Below are positions 7,816 to 16,378 of a stretch of DNA of 29,521 bases, one piece after another. The notes under the pieces were generated by a model. It did no database searches and was not told the origin of the DNA. It saw only the letters and a list, made by a program, of their open reading frames with translations. This DNA comes from Candidatus Treponema excrementipullorum (lineage in GTDB: Bacteria > Spirochaetota > Spirochaetia > Treponematales > Treponemataceae). A program made the translations under genes and the position numbers. The stretch covers positions 1 through 29,521 of the forward strand of contig JAHLFV010000115.1 of NCBI GenBank assembly GCA_018883625.1, given 5' to 3'. Numbering within the stretch: position 1 is the first letter of the stretch; every line of letters starts with the position of its first letter.

Positions 7816-8603
7816 AGGTGACTCACGTTTCAAAAACTTTTAATCCCGGTACCATTACAGAAAAACAGGCTCTAAAAGATATTAATCTGGAATTAAAAGA
7901 AGGTGACTTTGTTACTGTTATAGGTGGGAACGGTGCCGGAAAGTCTACACTGTTGAATCTCATTGCAGGAGTACACACTGTAGATTGCGGAACCATTACT
8001 TTAGACGGTATTGATGTTACTTCTTGGAAAGAACATAAACGAGCCCAGTTTCTGGGAAGAGTGTTTCAGGATCCCATGATGGGTACAGCTGCCAACATGG
8101 AAATCGTTGAAAACCTTGCTTTGGCATATCGCCGAGGAGAAAAGCGGGGGTTAAAATGGGGAGTTCCCCGAAGTGAAATGGAACTCTACCGGCAACATCT
8201 GGCTGCCCTAGATTTAGGTTTGGAAGACAGAATGTCTTCCAAAGTGGGATTGTTGTCTGGTGGTCAACGTCAGGCTTTAACACTGTTGATGGCAACCTTA
8301 AAGAAGCCTCGGCTTTTGTTGCTGGATGAACACACAGCCGCTTTGGACCCCAAAACGGCCTTTAAGGTTTTGGAATTGACCCAAGAAATCGTAACGGAAA
8401 ATCACCTTACCACTTTTATGGTGACCCACAACATGAAAAATGCCATTCACTATGGTAATCGACTTATCATGATGTTGGAAGGAAAAATCGTATATGATGT
8501 CAGCGGCGAAGAAAAACGTAATTTGCAAGTTTCCGATTTGTTAAAAAAGTTTGAAATGGTCAGCGGAGATGGATTGGCAAACGACAGGATGCTTTTAGGA
8601 TAA
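7809..8603 (+). CDS. ABC transporter ATP-binding protein (TrpZ-like)
   Basis: 264 residues. Walker A GGNGAGKST (about residues 39-47), Q-loop in VFQDPMMGT, signature LSGGQRQAL, Walker B LLLLDEHTAALDP and switch His in MVTHNM are all intact. DEHTAALDP in place of the common DEPTxxLD is characteristic of ATPases paired with ABC_sub_bind systems. GGGAGG sits 6-7 nt before the ATG, inside the end of the permease gene. Powers the transporter encoded by the two genes upstream. Only 33 nt separate it from lysS, without a visible terminator, so the synthetase is probably cotranscribed. Confidence 0.93.
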   Translation: MLKVTHVSKTFNPGTITEKQALKDINLELKEGDFVTVIGGNGAGKSTLLNLIAGVHTVDCGTITLDGIDVTSWKEHKRAQFLGRVFQDPMMGTAANMEIVENLALAYRRGEKRGLKWGVPRSEMELYRQHLAALDLGLEDRMSSKVGLLSGGQRQALTLLMATLKKPRLLLLDEHTAALDPKTAFKVLELTQEIVTENHLTTFMVTHNMKNAIHYGNRLIMMLEGKIVYDVSGEEKRNLQVSDLLKKFEMVSGDGLANDRMLLG

Positions 8604-8636
8604 ATTCCGACAGAATATTTTTATAACGAGGAAAAA

Positions 8637-10241
8637 ATGAGCGAACAGAAAACCGATACAAAATTGGTACACTGGGCAGACCAAACTGCAGAAAAAATTA
8701 TCCGTACTCGGGGAGACTTGGACTGCTACACCTGTGCTTCCGGTATTACCCCTTCGGGTACGGTTCACATCGGAAACTTCCGGGAAATCATTTCCGTGGA
8801 TTTGGTGGTACGTGCCCTGAGAGACAGAGGCAAAAAAGTCAGATTTATTTACTCATGGGATGATTACGACGTGTTCCGTAAAGTTCCCCTTAATATGCCC
8901 AAATCTGATGAGTTGGAACACTATTTACGATTTCCCATCACTATGGTTCCCGATCCTTTTGAGCGGGACGAATCCTATGCCCGCCATCACGAAGTAGACG
9001 TAGAATCTACATTGCCGGCAGTGGGTATCCATCCGGAATATCTGTATCAGGCAAAGCGATACAGAGCCCACATGTATGACGACGGCATGAGGATTGCTTT
9101 ACAAAACAGAAACAAAATCAAAGATTGTCTCAACAGATACAGAGATGAAGACCACAAAATTCCCGAAACGGAAGAATACTGGCCTATTGCCATTTTCTGT
9201 GAAAAATGTAACAGAGATACTACCGTTATTGACGGCTACGACGGCGAAAACGGCATTACATATCATTGTACAGAGTGCGGTCATTCCGAAACGGCAGATT
9301 TAACAAAGGCTTCTGGTATAAAGTTGGGTTGGCGTGTTGACTGGCCTATGAGATGGAAGTTTGAACAAACAGTATTCGAGCCTGCAGGTAAAGACCATCA
9401 CAGTCAGGGAGGCTCCTTTGATACAGCCCGCTTAGTTTCTCAGGAAATCTATGATTGGCCGGCACCGGAAACCTTCAGATACGACTTTATCGGTATAAAA
9501 GGAACTCCCGGAAAAATGTCTTCTTCCAAGGGAAAGGTTATTTCTTTGCCGGATGTTTTGAAAGTGTATCCGCCCGAAATCGTTCGGTACATGTTTGCAG
9601 GAACCCGTCCAAATACAGAATTCTCCATCAGTTTTGATTTGGATGTACTGAAAACTTATGAGGACTACGATAAAACAGAACGAATCGCTTGGGGTGTAGA
9701 CAAAGCAAAAAATGACGACGTCTACGCAAAAGAGCGCCGTATTTACGAATTGTCCCAAGTAGACGGAATGCCGGAAGTAATGCCATACCAAATGCCTTTG
9801 CGACATCTGTGTAATCTTCTTCAGACAAATTCTGGCGATATAGACGCAGTATTAGCCTCTCTTCCCGATGTGAAACCAGAACAAGTTGCAAAACTGAGAA
9901 CTCGGTGCGAATGTGCTTGGTACTGGATCACAGAATGTGCTCCCGAAGAATTTCGGTTTTCCTTGCAACCGGTGGGTACTACCGTGGAACTTGACCCGGC
10001 AGGACGGGAAGTCATCAGGAAAATCTATGAACAGGTATTACCTATCATGGATACTTTGGAAGAAAAACCTCTTTCCGAAGCCGTATACGCAGTTGCCACA
10101 GAAAGCGGTATGGAACCAAAGGCTCTCTTTACTATAGTCTATCAGGTGTTGATTGGAAAAAATGCCGGTCCCCGACTTGCAAACTTTATGAAAATTATCG
10201 GCAGTCAACGTCTTAAAGCTATTTTGGGACAATACCTGTAA
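8637..10241 (+). CDS. lysS: lysyl-tRNA synthetase, class I
   Basis: 534 residues, full length for class I LysRS (about 520-540). Charges tRNA-Lys with lysine. The class I fold is shown by the HIGH-type HIGN (about residue 43, in GTVHIGNFRE) and KMSSSKG (about residue 293), joined by Rossmann strands. A CxxC...CxxC zinc-ribbon insertion (FCEKCNRD ... YHCTECGHSE) is seen near residues 185-222. Most bacteria carry the unrelated class II enzyme; the class I form is usual in archaea, spirochaetes and some alphaproteobacteria, so this supports a spirochaete host. GAGG precedes the ATG by 6 nt. It lies at the end of an amino-acid-type ABC transporter unit, which makes lysine or a related cation a possible substrate for that transporter (inference). 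A strong terminator follows. Confidence 0.97.
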   Translation: MSEQKTDTKLVHWADQTAEKIIRTRGDLDCYTCASGITPSGTVHIGNFREIISVDLVVRALRDRGKKVRFIYSWDDYDVFRKVPLNMPKSDELEHYLRFPITMVPDPFERDESYARHHEVDVESTLPAVGIHPEYLYQAKRYRAHMYDDGMRIALQNRNKIKDCLNRYRDEDHKIPETEEYWPIAIFCEKCNRDTTVIDGYDGENGITYHCTECGHSETADLTKASGIKLGWRVDWPMRWKFEQTVFEPAGKDHHSQGGSFDTARLVSQEIYDWPAPETFRYDFIGIKGTPGKMSSSKGKVISLPDVLKVYPPEIVRYMFAGTRPNTEFSISFDLDVLKTYEDYDKTERIAWGVDKAKNDDVYAKERRIYELSQVDGMPEVMPYQMPLRHLCNLLQTNSGDIDAVLASLPDVKPEQVAKLRTRCECAWYWITECAPEEFRFSLQPVGTTVELDPAGREVIRKIYEQVLPIMDTLEEKPLSEAVYAVATESGMEPKALFTIVYQVLIGKNAGPRLANFMKIIGSQRLKAILGQYL

Positions 10242-10261
10242 TTTTAGGCTTTTAAAATTCT

Positions 10262-10307
10262 ACGGAAGAAAGCCCGTGACTTCTTGGCGGGCTTTCTTCC
10301 GTTTTTT
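10262..10307 (+). terminator. intrinsic terminator of lysS
   Basis: 15-bp perfect arms (10262-10276 and 10288-10302), 11-nt loop, T6. It also lies just past the end of the minus-strand ecfT gene, though on that strand the U tract is poor. Confidence 0.92.
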
Positions 10308-10354
10308 ATATTCTACCGTCAAAGAGGATTTCCAATCCCCTACTCAACAGTTTT

Positions 10355-11182
10355 TTAGACAAAAGGATTATAAAAACGGCTTCCCGTAACCAAGGTCAAA
10401 ATCACAGACAAAACAAAAAGTCCGATAGAAACTACCATGGCGATAATATCTCCTACGGAAAAGGGACGGGCGTTATACCACGTACGTTTTTTACCTTTTC
10501 CGAATCCCCGCAACTCCATTGCATTGGAAATAGTATCTATCCGTTCCAAACTGGATAAAATCAGAGGAACCAAAATGGCACTGATATTTTTCAGTCGCTG
10601 GAAAAACTTAGCTTTTTTACTCATTTCAATACCCCGGGCTTGTTGAGACTGACTTATGTCGTAGTATTCTCGCTGAATATCCGGGATGTATCGCAAAGCT
10701 ATAGAAACGGCATAGCTTATGCGATAACTTACGCCGATTCTGTTCAAACTGGCTGCAAATTCACTGGGGTTGGTAGTACTTACAAATAACAGCACCACAG
10801 GAATAGTACATGTATATTTCAAAGCTACATTCAAGTGATAGAACAACTGCTCTGCCGTAACTACATAAGGTCCGGCAATTTCGAACAATACAGTTTTTGT
10901 ACCATAGATGGAAACAGCATGTTGGGGACTAAACAGAAAAATCAGCAGGTTATTCAAAATCATAAAAACAAAGGTAAATTTCAGCATAAAACTTATTTCC
11001 TTAAGTTTTATGCGGGAAATACGGAACAGTAAAAATGCAGCAAAGGTCAAAATCACCAACAAGGGAGTATGAAATGCCGTCATGGCGGCTAGGCTCCACA
11101 TAAGGAGGCCGACTAATTTTGAAGCTCCTGTTAACCGATGTATAGGGGAATCTCTTTCAATATAGTTAAACAGATTAACCAT
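10355..11182 (-). CDS. ecfT: ECF transporter transmembrane component EcfT
   Basis: 275 residues from the ATG at 11182. This is the T component, which links the substrate-binding S protein to the ATPases. It has N-terminal membrane helices (SKLVGLLMWSLAAMTAF, FTFVFMILNNLLIFLF), then the cytoplasmic coupling helices with both hallmark motifs: QQARGIEMS and MELRGFGKGKKRT (the Ala/Leu-Arg-Gly motifs that dock into EcfA grooves), then a last membrane helix. An in-frame ATG at 11209 lacks a ribosome site; 11182 has GAGG about 8 nt upstream and overlaps the ATPase gene by 8 nt. Last gene of the long minus-strand block. Confidence 0.93.
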   Translation of the reverse strand: MVNLFNYIERDSPIHRLTGASKLVGLLMWSLAAMTAFHTPLLVILTFAAFLLFRISRIKLKEISFMLKFTFVFMILNNLLIFLFSPQHAVSIYGTKTVLFEIAGPYVVTAEQLFYHLNVALKYTCTIPVVLLFVSTTNPSEFAASLNRIGVSYRISYAVSIALRYIPDIQREYYDISQSQQARGIEMSKKAKFFQRLKNISAILVPLILSSLERIDTISNAMELRGFGKGKKRTWYNARPFSVGDIIAMVVSIGLFVLSVILTLVTGSRFYNPFV

Positions 11183-12893
11183 TGGTACGTACCTCTTTGT
11201 CCCAAGCAATAAACCGCTTTGTAAATTCTTCCGGTTCCTGAATATTGCACTTTTTTGAAAGATAATACAGAGAAGTTTCCTTTAAGTGAGCCTTTTCTAC
11301 AATTTCCAAAGAATTTAAAACTTCCGCCGAAGATGCATCAGCAATAATACGTCCATCGTTAAATACCACAGCTCGGGGAGTGTATTCCAGCATCAAATGC
11401 ATGTCATGGGTAATCAGTACAACAGTCATGCCTCTTTTATTCAACTGAGAAAGGAAATCCATTATCTCAGTGTAATGACGGAAATCCTGACCAGCAGTAG
11501 GTTCGTCCAAAATCAACATTTCCGGCTCTAATACCAACATGGAAGCTATAGTGACCCGTTTTTTTTGACCATAGCTTAAAGCGGAAACAGGCCACTTTTT
11601 AAAAGGTCTCAGTCCGCAAACGGTCAGAGCATCTTCTACCCGCCGCTCTATTTCTTCCATAGCAAAGCCCCTATTGACCAGTCCAAAAGCCACTTCGTCA
11701 AAAATAAAGTTTTTGGAAATCATCTGATTGGGATTTTGCATAACGTACCCTATGTGATCTGCCCGCTCCTTTATACTCAGGTTTTGCAAATCCATGCCGT
11801 CAAATGTCAAAGAGCCACATTGAGGAGTGACAAAACCGCATACTACTTTAGAAAACGTAGATTTACCGGCTCCGTTAGTACCTACAATGCTAAGCATTTC
11901 TCCCTTGTTAATAGTGAGAGTAATATCTTTCAACACTTTTGTTCCGGAAGTATTGTAAGCAAAGTCAAGATTTTTTATCTGCAACAGGGGACTTGTTTTT
12001 TCATCGGCAGGTGAAGGTGGTTGTTTAGAAAACCAATCAAAAACTTGTTGCCGCTGGTGATCTGATAGTTGTAGTTCCGGTAAAAAATCGGGATGCATAG
12101 CCGGTTCCAACTTGACACCGGCATATTTTAAGGCAGTCACATATAAGGGCTCCCGGATACCTTTTTGCGGCAACAAGTCTGTTGTCAACAAAACATCCGG
12201 CGTGCCGTCATATACAATGCGTCCCTCTTCCATCAAAACAATTCTGTCAACAGGACGATGTAAAACGTCTTCCAATCGGTGCTCGATAATAACTACCGTA
12301 CATCCTGTCCGTTTTTGAATGTCATCGATGAGTTCTACGGCTTGCTTTCCTGTAGCAGGATCTAAATTGGCTAAAGGTTCATCAAAGAGTAAAATGTCAA
12401 CATCGTTGACCATTACTCCCCCTAAACTGACCCGCTGCTTTTGTCCTCCGGAAATTTCATAGGGTGCATGTTTCAAAACCTTATCCACATCCACAAGACG
12501 GGCAACTTTTTCCACTGTCTTATGGATCTCTTCTGTTTCCATGCAGTCATTTTCCAAAGCAAAGGCAATATCTTCTGCCACCGTCAAACCGATAAATTGT
12601 CCGTCGGTATCCTGTAGCACAGTTCCCACCACCTTTGATAAACCGGACAAATCTTCTTCTGCGGCATTTAATCCACCGACGGTTAACGTTCCGGTACTTT
12701 TTCCTGGATATGACGCCGGAATCAGTCCGTTAATACAGTGACCTAGAGTGGATTTTCCGCAACCGGAAGGACCGGCAATAAGTATTTTTTCTCCTTTGTA
12801 AATTGTAAGATTGATATCGTAAAGGGTCGGTTCGGCTTGTGAAACGTACTGAAAACCGAAATTTTCAAAGGAAATACTGATATCTTTTTCCAT
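11175..12893 (-). CDS. ECF transporter ATPase, two fused ABC domains
   Basis: 572 residues, corresponding to EcfA1 and EcfA2 fused in one chain (YkoD-like layout). Domain 1: Walker A GPSGCGKST (about residue 40), signature ISGGQKQRV, Walker B ILLFDEPLANLDP. A linker of about 40 residues (LPELQLSDHQRQQVFDWFSKQ) follows. Domain 2: Walker A GTNGAGKST (about residue 337), signature variant SYGQKKRV, Walker B LILDEPTAGQD. Both ATP sites look functional; the SYGQ signature is a known variation in second EcfA domains. Located between the S-component and T-component genes, with a 30-nt gap to the former and an 8-nt overlap with the latter. Drives uptake by the ECF module. Confidence 0.93.
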   Translation of the reverse strand: MEKDISISFENFGFQYVSQAEPTLYDINLTIYKGEKILIAGPSGCGKSTLGHCINGLIPASYPGKSTGTLTVGGLNAAEEDLSGLSKVVGTVLQDTDGQFIGLTVAEDIAFALENDCMETEEIHKTVEKVARLVDVDKVLKHAPYEISGGQKQRVSLGGVMVNDVDILLFDEPLANLDPATGKQAVELIDDIQKRTGCTVVIIEHRLEDVLHRPVDRIVLMEEGRIVYDGTPDVLLTTDLLPQKGIREPLYVTALKYAGVKLEPAMHPDFLPELQLSDHQRQQVFDWFSKQPPSPADEKTSPLLQIKNLDFAYNTSGTKVLKDITLTINKGEMLSIVGTNGAGKSTFSKVVCGFVTPQCGSLTFDGMDLQNLSIKERADHIGYVMQNPNQMISKNFIFDEVAFGLVNRGFAMEEIERRVEDALTVCGLRPFKKWPVSALSYGQKKRVTIASMLVLEPEMLILDEPTAGQDFRHYTEIMDFLSQLNKRGMTVVLITHDMHLMLEYTPRAVVFNDGRIIADASSAEVLNSLEIVEKAHLKETSLYYLSKKCNIQEPEEFTKRFIAWDKEVRTNG

Positions 12894-12923
12894 GGTCCTT
12901 CCTGTGTATGTTACAAAGAGTTT

Positions 12924-13472
12924 CTATTCTTTTTTTAAGCTACCAGCCTTGGGTTTTGTTGCTGCGTATGCAATACACAACAGAGATCCGACAATGGCGG
13001 TGGTAACAAGGTTACTTACGCCGGCTACCAATCCCTGAGTAAAAACTTTGTCGGCGGGTTCTTTCATCAAGAAAATATCCAATACAGGAGCAATGACACC
13101 CCAGCTGATAATATGGCAAACAATCTGAGCAATATTAAATTTAATCAAGCCGGATTTTCCCAACTGATTTTCTTCGATTTTTAAAAGATTTGCACCGAGT
13201 CCCATCAACAAACCGAAACCGGCGGAAGCCAATACCCAACTCCACCAAATTCCCCAGCCATAGCTAAAGTCAATGAGAGCGTGTCCAATCAACCCGATAA
13301 GGGCACCGGCTGCAGGGCCGTATACTACAGACATAAAAGCCAAAAGACCGTATTGTACGGATACATTGGTGTTAGGTACGGGACTGGGAATTGCAACAAA
13401 ACGGCCCAGTACAAAAAACAAAGCTGCACCGATACCGATGGCAACAATCGTTCTGACAGAAAATTTTTTCAT
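12924..13472 (-). CDS. ECF transporter S component, UPF0397 family
   Basis: 182 residues with about five or six membrane helices. The N terminus MKKFSVRTIVAIGIGAALFFVLGRFVAIPSPVPNTN is typical of UPF0397/ECF S components, and FMSVVYGPAAGALIGLIGHALIDFSYG is the conserved second region. S components bind the substrate and plug into EcfA/EcfT. The UPF0397 substrate is not settled by sequence; neighbourhood suggests a SAM/methionine- or nucleoside-related compound (inference). GGAGG lies 7 nt before the ATG. A hairpin lies in the 72-nt gap upstream (13496-13535). Together with the two downstream genes it forms a complete, dedicated (group I) ECF transporter. Confidence 0.88.
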   Translation of the reverse strand: MKKFSVRTIVAIGIGAALFFVLGRFVAIPSPVPNTNVSVQYGLLAFMSVVYGPAAGALIGLIGHALIDFSYGWGIWWSWVLASAGFGLLMGLGANLLKIEENQLGKSGLIKFNIAQIVCHIISWGVIAPVLDIFLMKEPADKVFTQGLVAGVSNLVTTAIVGSLLCIAYAATKPKAGSLKKE

Positions 13473-13495
13473 AGAAATCCTCCAAAATATATTTT

Positions 13496-13535
13496 AAAAC
13501 CCGAATCTCATACATACGCTGTAAATCCGAGTTTT
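13496..13535 (-). other. stem-loop before the S-component gene
   Basis: Minus-strand AAAACTCGGA pairs with TTCGGGTTTT over 10 bp with two G-U pairs and a 20-nt loop, 24 nt before the ATG. No riboswitch class was recognised. It could be an intercistronic processing or attenuation hairpin. Confidence 0.4.
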
Positions 13536-13544
13536 AAAAATCAA

Positions 13545-14390
13545 TTAAAAACCCTTAAAGGGAGCAATGGTAATACCCCAAGAATTTCCGGTACTTATGT
13601 TATATGCCCGGGCGAAACTACCCTGATTGATAGCCACTGCCATACAATCCAAACTGTTTACGTAAGTTAAAGCTTCTCCCACATACACATCGGCAAAACT
13701 CTTTGCATACAGAATTATGTTTCTATATACGATACGTTTGTCATTTTCAATAGTAATGCTGAGTCTGTCACCGTATTTTGATCCCAGCTTTAAAAACAGC
13801 TGTCTGGGGATATTTGTCCACAAACTGCCAAAACGGACATCCAATACATCGATAGTTCCGTGAACACCGGCCTCATCCACATAGGGTTCCACAATAGGCA
13901 AACTAATCAGCCCTTCTACAGGAAGTTGCGGCCCTACTCCTTCGTAATCAATAATGCCACTGGCAAGGCGGGCGCCGGTAAAAGCATATACATCACGACC
14001 GTGAAAGGTATAACTTTCCCCGGAATTAGGCAATCTGTTCTTTTTTTCATCTATTTCGCGAACTTCCGCAATATCGTCAAAATGCAAAACATGGGTCAAG
14101 GTTCCGTTATCAGGGGTAACAATGTATTTGCCGGATTTTGTCCGAGCAACAATACTTTTTCTGTCAGAACCGACTCCCGGGTCTACTACGGAAACAAAAA
14201 CAGTACCTTCCGGCCAATAAGGAATTGTTTGAATTAAACGATAGCTGGCTTCCCATATAGCAAAGGGTGTTATTTCGTGGGTCAAATCATGAACTTTCAA
14301 TTCAGCATTTACAGAGTAAGCCACACCGTACATTGCGCTGACAGCTCCGTCAGCCAAGCCAAAATCTGTCTGAAAAACCAATGCGTTCAC
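13545..14390 (-). CDS. S-adenosyl-L-methionine hydrolase (adenosyl hydroxide transferase, DUF62)
   Basis: 281 residues, the normal length for the family. Catalyses SAM + OH- to adenosine + methionine; related to fluorinase/chlorinase. Family blocks: QTDFGLADGAVSAMYGV (7-23), HDLTHEI (34-40), PEGTVFVSVVDPGVGSDR (60-77), VTPDNGTL (91-98) and HGRD (130-133). The catalytic Asp-Arg-His triad of hydrolytic members is present as Asp70, Arg77 and His130 at the expected spacing. The long 21-residue insertion that marks fluorinases is not evident. The start is GTG at 14390 with GGAGG five bases before it. The gene sits between the nucleoside ABC transporter (84-nt gap) and the ECF transporter (72-nt gap), all in the same direction, implying a shared role in handling SAM or its products. 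Confidence 0.9.
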   Translation of the reverse strand: MNALVFQTDFGLADGAVSAMYGVAYSVNAELKVHDLTHEITPFAIWEASYRLIQTIPYWPEGTVFVSVVDPGVGSDRKSIVARTKSGKYIVTPDNGTLTHVLHFDDIAEVREIDEKKNRLPNSGESYTFHGRDVYAFTGARLASGIIDYEGVGPQLPVEGLISLPIVEPYVDEAGVHGTIDVLDVRFGSLWTNIPRQLFLKLGSKYGDRLSITIENDKRIVYRNIILYAKSFADVYVGEALTYVNSLDCMAVAINQGSFARAYNISTGNSWGITIAPFKGF

Positions 14391-14474
14391 AAAATCCTCC
14401 GGTAATCACAGGATGTATATCTTACACCGAAGTATACTGGATTTTTTTTTCAAGATTGTCAATATAAGTCAAAA

Positions 14475-15308
14475 TCATTCTGTAGTTTTTTGAGATTTAC
14501 TGCCACCAATAAGCAACAATGCGGCGATATAGGGTAAAGTCAGTAATAATGCTGACGGAACGTTTTCAAAAAAAGAGATTCGCTGGATATTGTTTCCCAC
14601 ATACTCCGCCAAACCAAAGACCAACACTCCCAAGAAAACTCCGTAAACTTTTTTTCTACCCAAAAATACTGCAGCCAAAGCCGTCCAGCCCCGTCCTGCA
14701 CTGAGATTAGGTACAAAGGACCCCAAATGCATTGATAAAAGATTTCCGGCAAAGGCAGCACAAAAAGCTGCTATTGCCCAACTGACAGACTTCCACCTTT
14801 CGGGAGACAAACCCCGAACTTTCATTACCTCAGGAGCACTTCCCGTAATACGGATATACGTGCCGGCTTTGGTAAAGACAAGCATAAGAACCAAAAGTAA
14901 GGACAAAAACCAGGCACACCATACCATGCCGCTAACAGCTCCTTCAGGAAGATTGTACTGTGAAGAAGCCAAAACTCCCCGAGTACCGAAAAACACCACA
15001 GAAAGGAAAGAAATAATTCCTGTTACCGCAATATTTAAAGCCAACCCTGTCAAAAAGGGATTGGCACGCAGTTTTTGAGTTACAAAAGCAGCTCCGTACC
15101 CCAAAACAGTACAAATCGCTGTACTAAAAAAAACGGATACAAAAGGAGAACCTGTTTGTACCATAAAACAGTAAGATAAAAATCCTCCAAGACTTATAAA
15201 GCCATCAGCAAAAATTGCCATAACACCGGCATACTCACTAATTAATACTCCTGTAGAAGTAACAAGGAGAGGAGCTGTTGTTCGGAACAGTTGCCACAGA
15301 AAATCCAT
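14475..15308 (-). CDS. BMP-family nucleoside ABC transporter, permease 2
   Basis: 277 residues, eight or so membrane helices, of the shorter permease type (YufQ/NupC-like in nucleoside systems). The N-terminal ISEYAGVMAIFADGFISLGGFLSYCFMVQTGSPF replaces the usual NIGVEGMMLIGA motif, so it is somewhat divergent. The coupling loop reads GTYIRITGSAPEVMKVRGLSPERWKSVSWAIAA. ATG shares one base with the stop of permease 1 (TAATG), showing tight translational coupling. Pairs with permease 1 to form the heterodimeric channel. An 84-nt gap to the SAM hydrolase follows and contains no clear terminator. Confidence 0.9.
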   Translation of the reverse strand: MDFLWQLFRTTAPLLVTSTGVLISEYAGVMAIFADGFISLGGFLSYCFMVQTGSPFVSVFFSTAICTVLGYGAAFVTQKLRANPFLTGLALNIAVTGIISFLSVVFFGTRGVLASSQYNLPEGAVSGMVWCAWFLSLLLVLMLVFTKAGTYIRITGSAPEVMKVRGLSPERWKSVSWAIAAFCAAFAGNLLSMHLGSFVPNLSAGRGWTALAAVFLGRKKVYGVFLGVLVFGLAEYVGNNIQRISFFENVPSALLLTLPYIAALLLIGGSKSQKTTE

Positions 15309-16378
15309 TACCTATCCTTCCTTTTGTTTATGATATACTGGGCAGAAATAAAAAATAAAATTGTTCCTTGAATAATACTTTCTATGTCAAAAGAAAAACT
15401 ATACATAATGGCAGATCTGTCTACCGCCGTAAAAATCCAAGAAAGCAACAATGCAGCAGGTATAACCCCTATGGGATTTGTTTTTGCTATTAAAGCTACC
15501 GATAAAGCCGTCCATCCCATACCGCTGTAAAAACCGCTGTGACAGGTATAATATGTTCCCCACACTGCAAAAAAACCCGCTAATCCGTGGAATGCCCCGG
15601 AAAGCAGTAGTCCGATTCCTCGGATTTTTTCTACATTGCATCCTGCATACCGAGCAAAATCAGGAGCTTTACCACTCAGACAAAAGTCAGCTCCCTTTTT
15701 TGTGGTATACAAAGCAAAGGCCACTCCCACGCAAACAATCAAAGCAAGAAAAAAACTTATATTGAAGGAAGAAGGCGGTAATAATCGGGGAAGACGCAGA
15801 TTTTCTGCAAAAGCCGGAATTGCCAAAAGATTTTTTGTTGTATCCCGAAGTGGGCCACTGATAGCAGCATCTATAAGGGGAATGGTAATAGCGGAAACCA
15901 AAAAAGTAGTTAAAAGCTCGGTGCTTCGGCGGTATTGATACAAAACCACAGGCACCGCAACAGAAAGTACTCCGGCACTTACAGCGGCAATTCCCGCAAA
16001 CCCCACAGTGACAAATGCAGGAAGCCCACATTCTCCGCCGTAAAACAGAACAAGGGCAGCCACAAATCCGGAAACATAGATCTGTCCTTCACCGCCCAAA
16101 TTTAAACTGCCGGAGGCAAGAGCCAGACAAGCCCCTAAAGCCGCCCACATAAAAAGTGAAGCGGTATTTAACAAATTACCTATATAGAAAGATGAACTCC
16201 ATACTCCCGTAAAAAAATCAGCTAAGGCAACAAGAGGAGTCCCGGACACCATACCAATCAACAAAAGTGTTACCACTAAACCGGCAGTGAGAGCAAGTAC
16301 ACCGGCAAGAGCTTCTGATTTTATGGTATTTCCCGTCAACCCTAAAGCAGTTATTATGTTTCGATTTCTTTTTATCAT
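15308..16378 (-). CDS. BMP-family nucleoside ABC transporter, permease 1
   Basis: 356 residues, the longer permease type (YufP-like). Membrane helices throughout, with the family motif ASGSLNLGGEGQIYVSG near residue 85 and a coupling loop GADFCLSGKAPDFARYAGCNVEKIRGIGLLLSGAF. The motif SLNLGGEGQ is typical of purine-nucleoside/BMP permeases. Overlaps the ATPase gene by 4 nt (ATGA) and permease 2 by 1 nt. Acts in the cytoplasmic membrane with the lipoprotein at 17931-19040 delivering the substrate. Confidence 0.92.
   Translation of the reverse strand: MIKRNRNIITALGLTGNTIKSEALAGVLALTAGLVVTLLLIGMVSGTPLVALADFFTGVWSSSFYIGNLLNTASLFMWAALGACLALASGSLNLGGEGQIYVSGFVAALVLFYGGECGLPAFVTVGFAGIAAVSAGVLSVAVPVVLYQYRRSTELLTTFLVSAITIPLIDAAISGPLRDTTKNLLAIPAFAENLRLPRLLPPSSFNISFFLALIVCVGVAFALYTTKKGADFCLSGKAPDFARYAGCNVEKIRGIGLLLSGAFHGLAGFFAVWGTYYTCHSGFYSGMGWTALSVALIAKTNPIGVIPAALLLSWIFTAVDRSAIMYSFSFDIESIIQGTILFFISAQYIINKRKDR

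Noticed and set aside
13545..14390. Fluorinase or chlorinase
   Set aside because: The family relation is real, but the Asp-Arg-His triad of hydrolytic members is present and the fluorinase insertion loop is not evident.
14391..14474. Separate promoter for the SAM hydrolase
   Set aside because: TTGACA and TATACT occur on the minus strand but 20 nt apart, too wide to rely on; internal transcription remains possible.
13473..14474. SAM or thiamine riboswitch upstream of the hydrolase or the S component
   Set aside because: The two gaps are only 72 and 84 nt and show no recognisable SAM, TPP or other aptamer core; only a simple stem-loop is seen.
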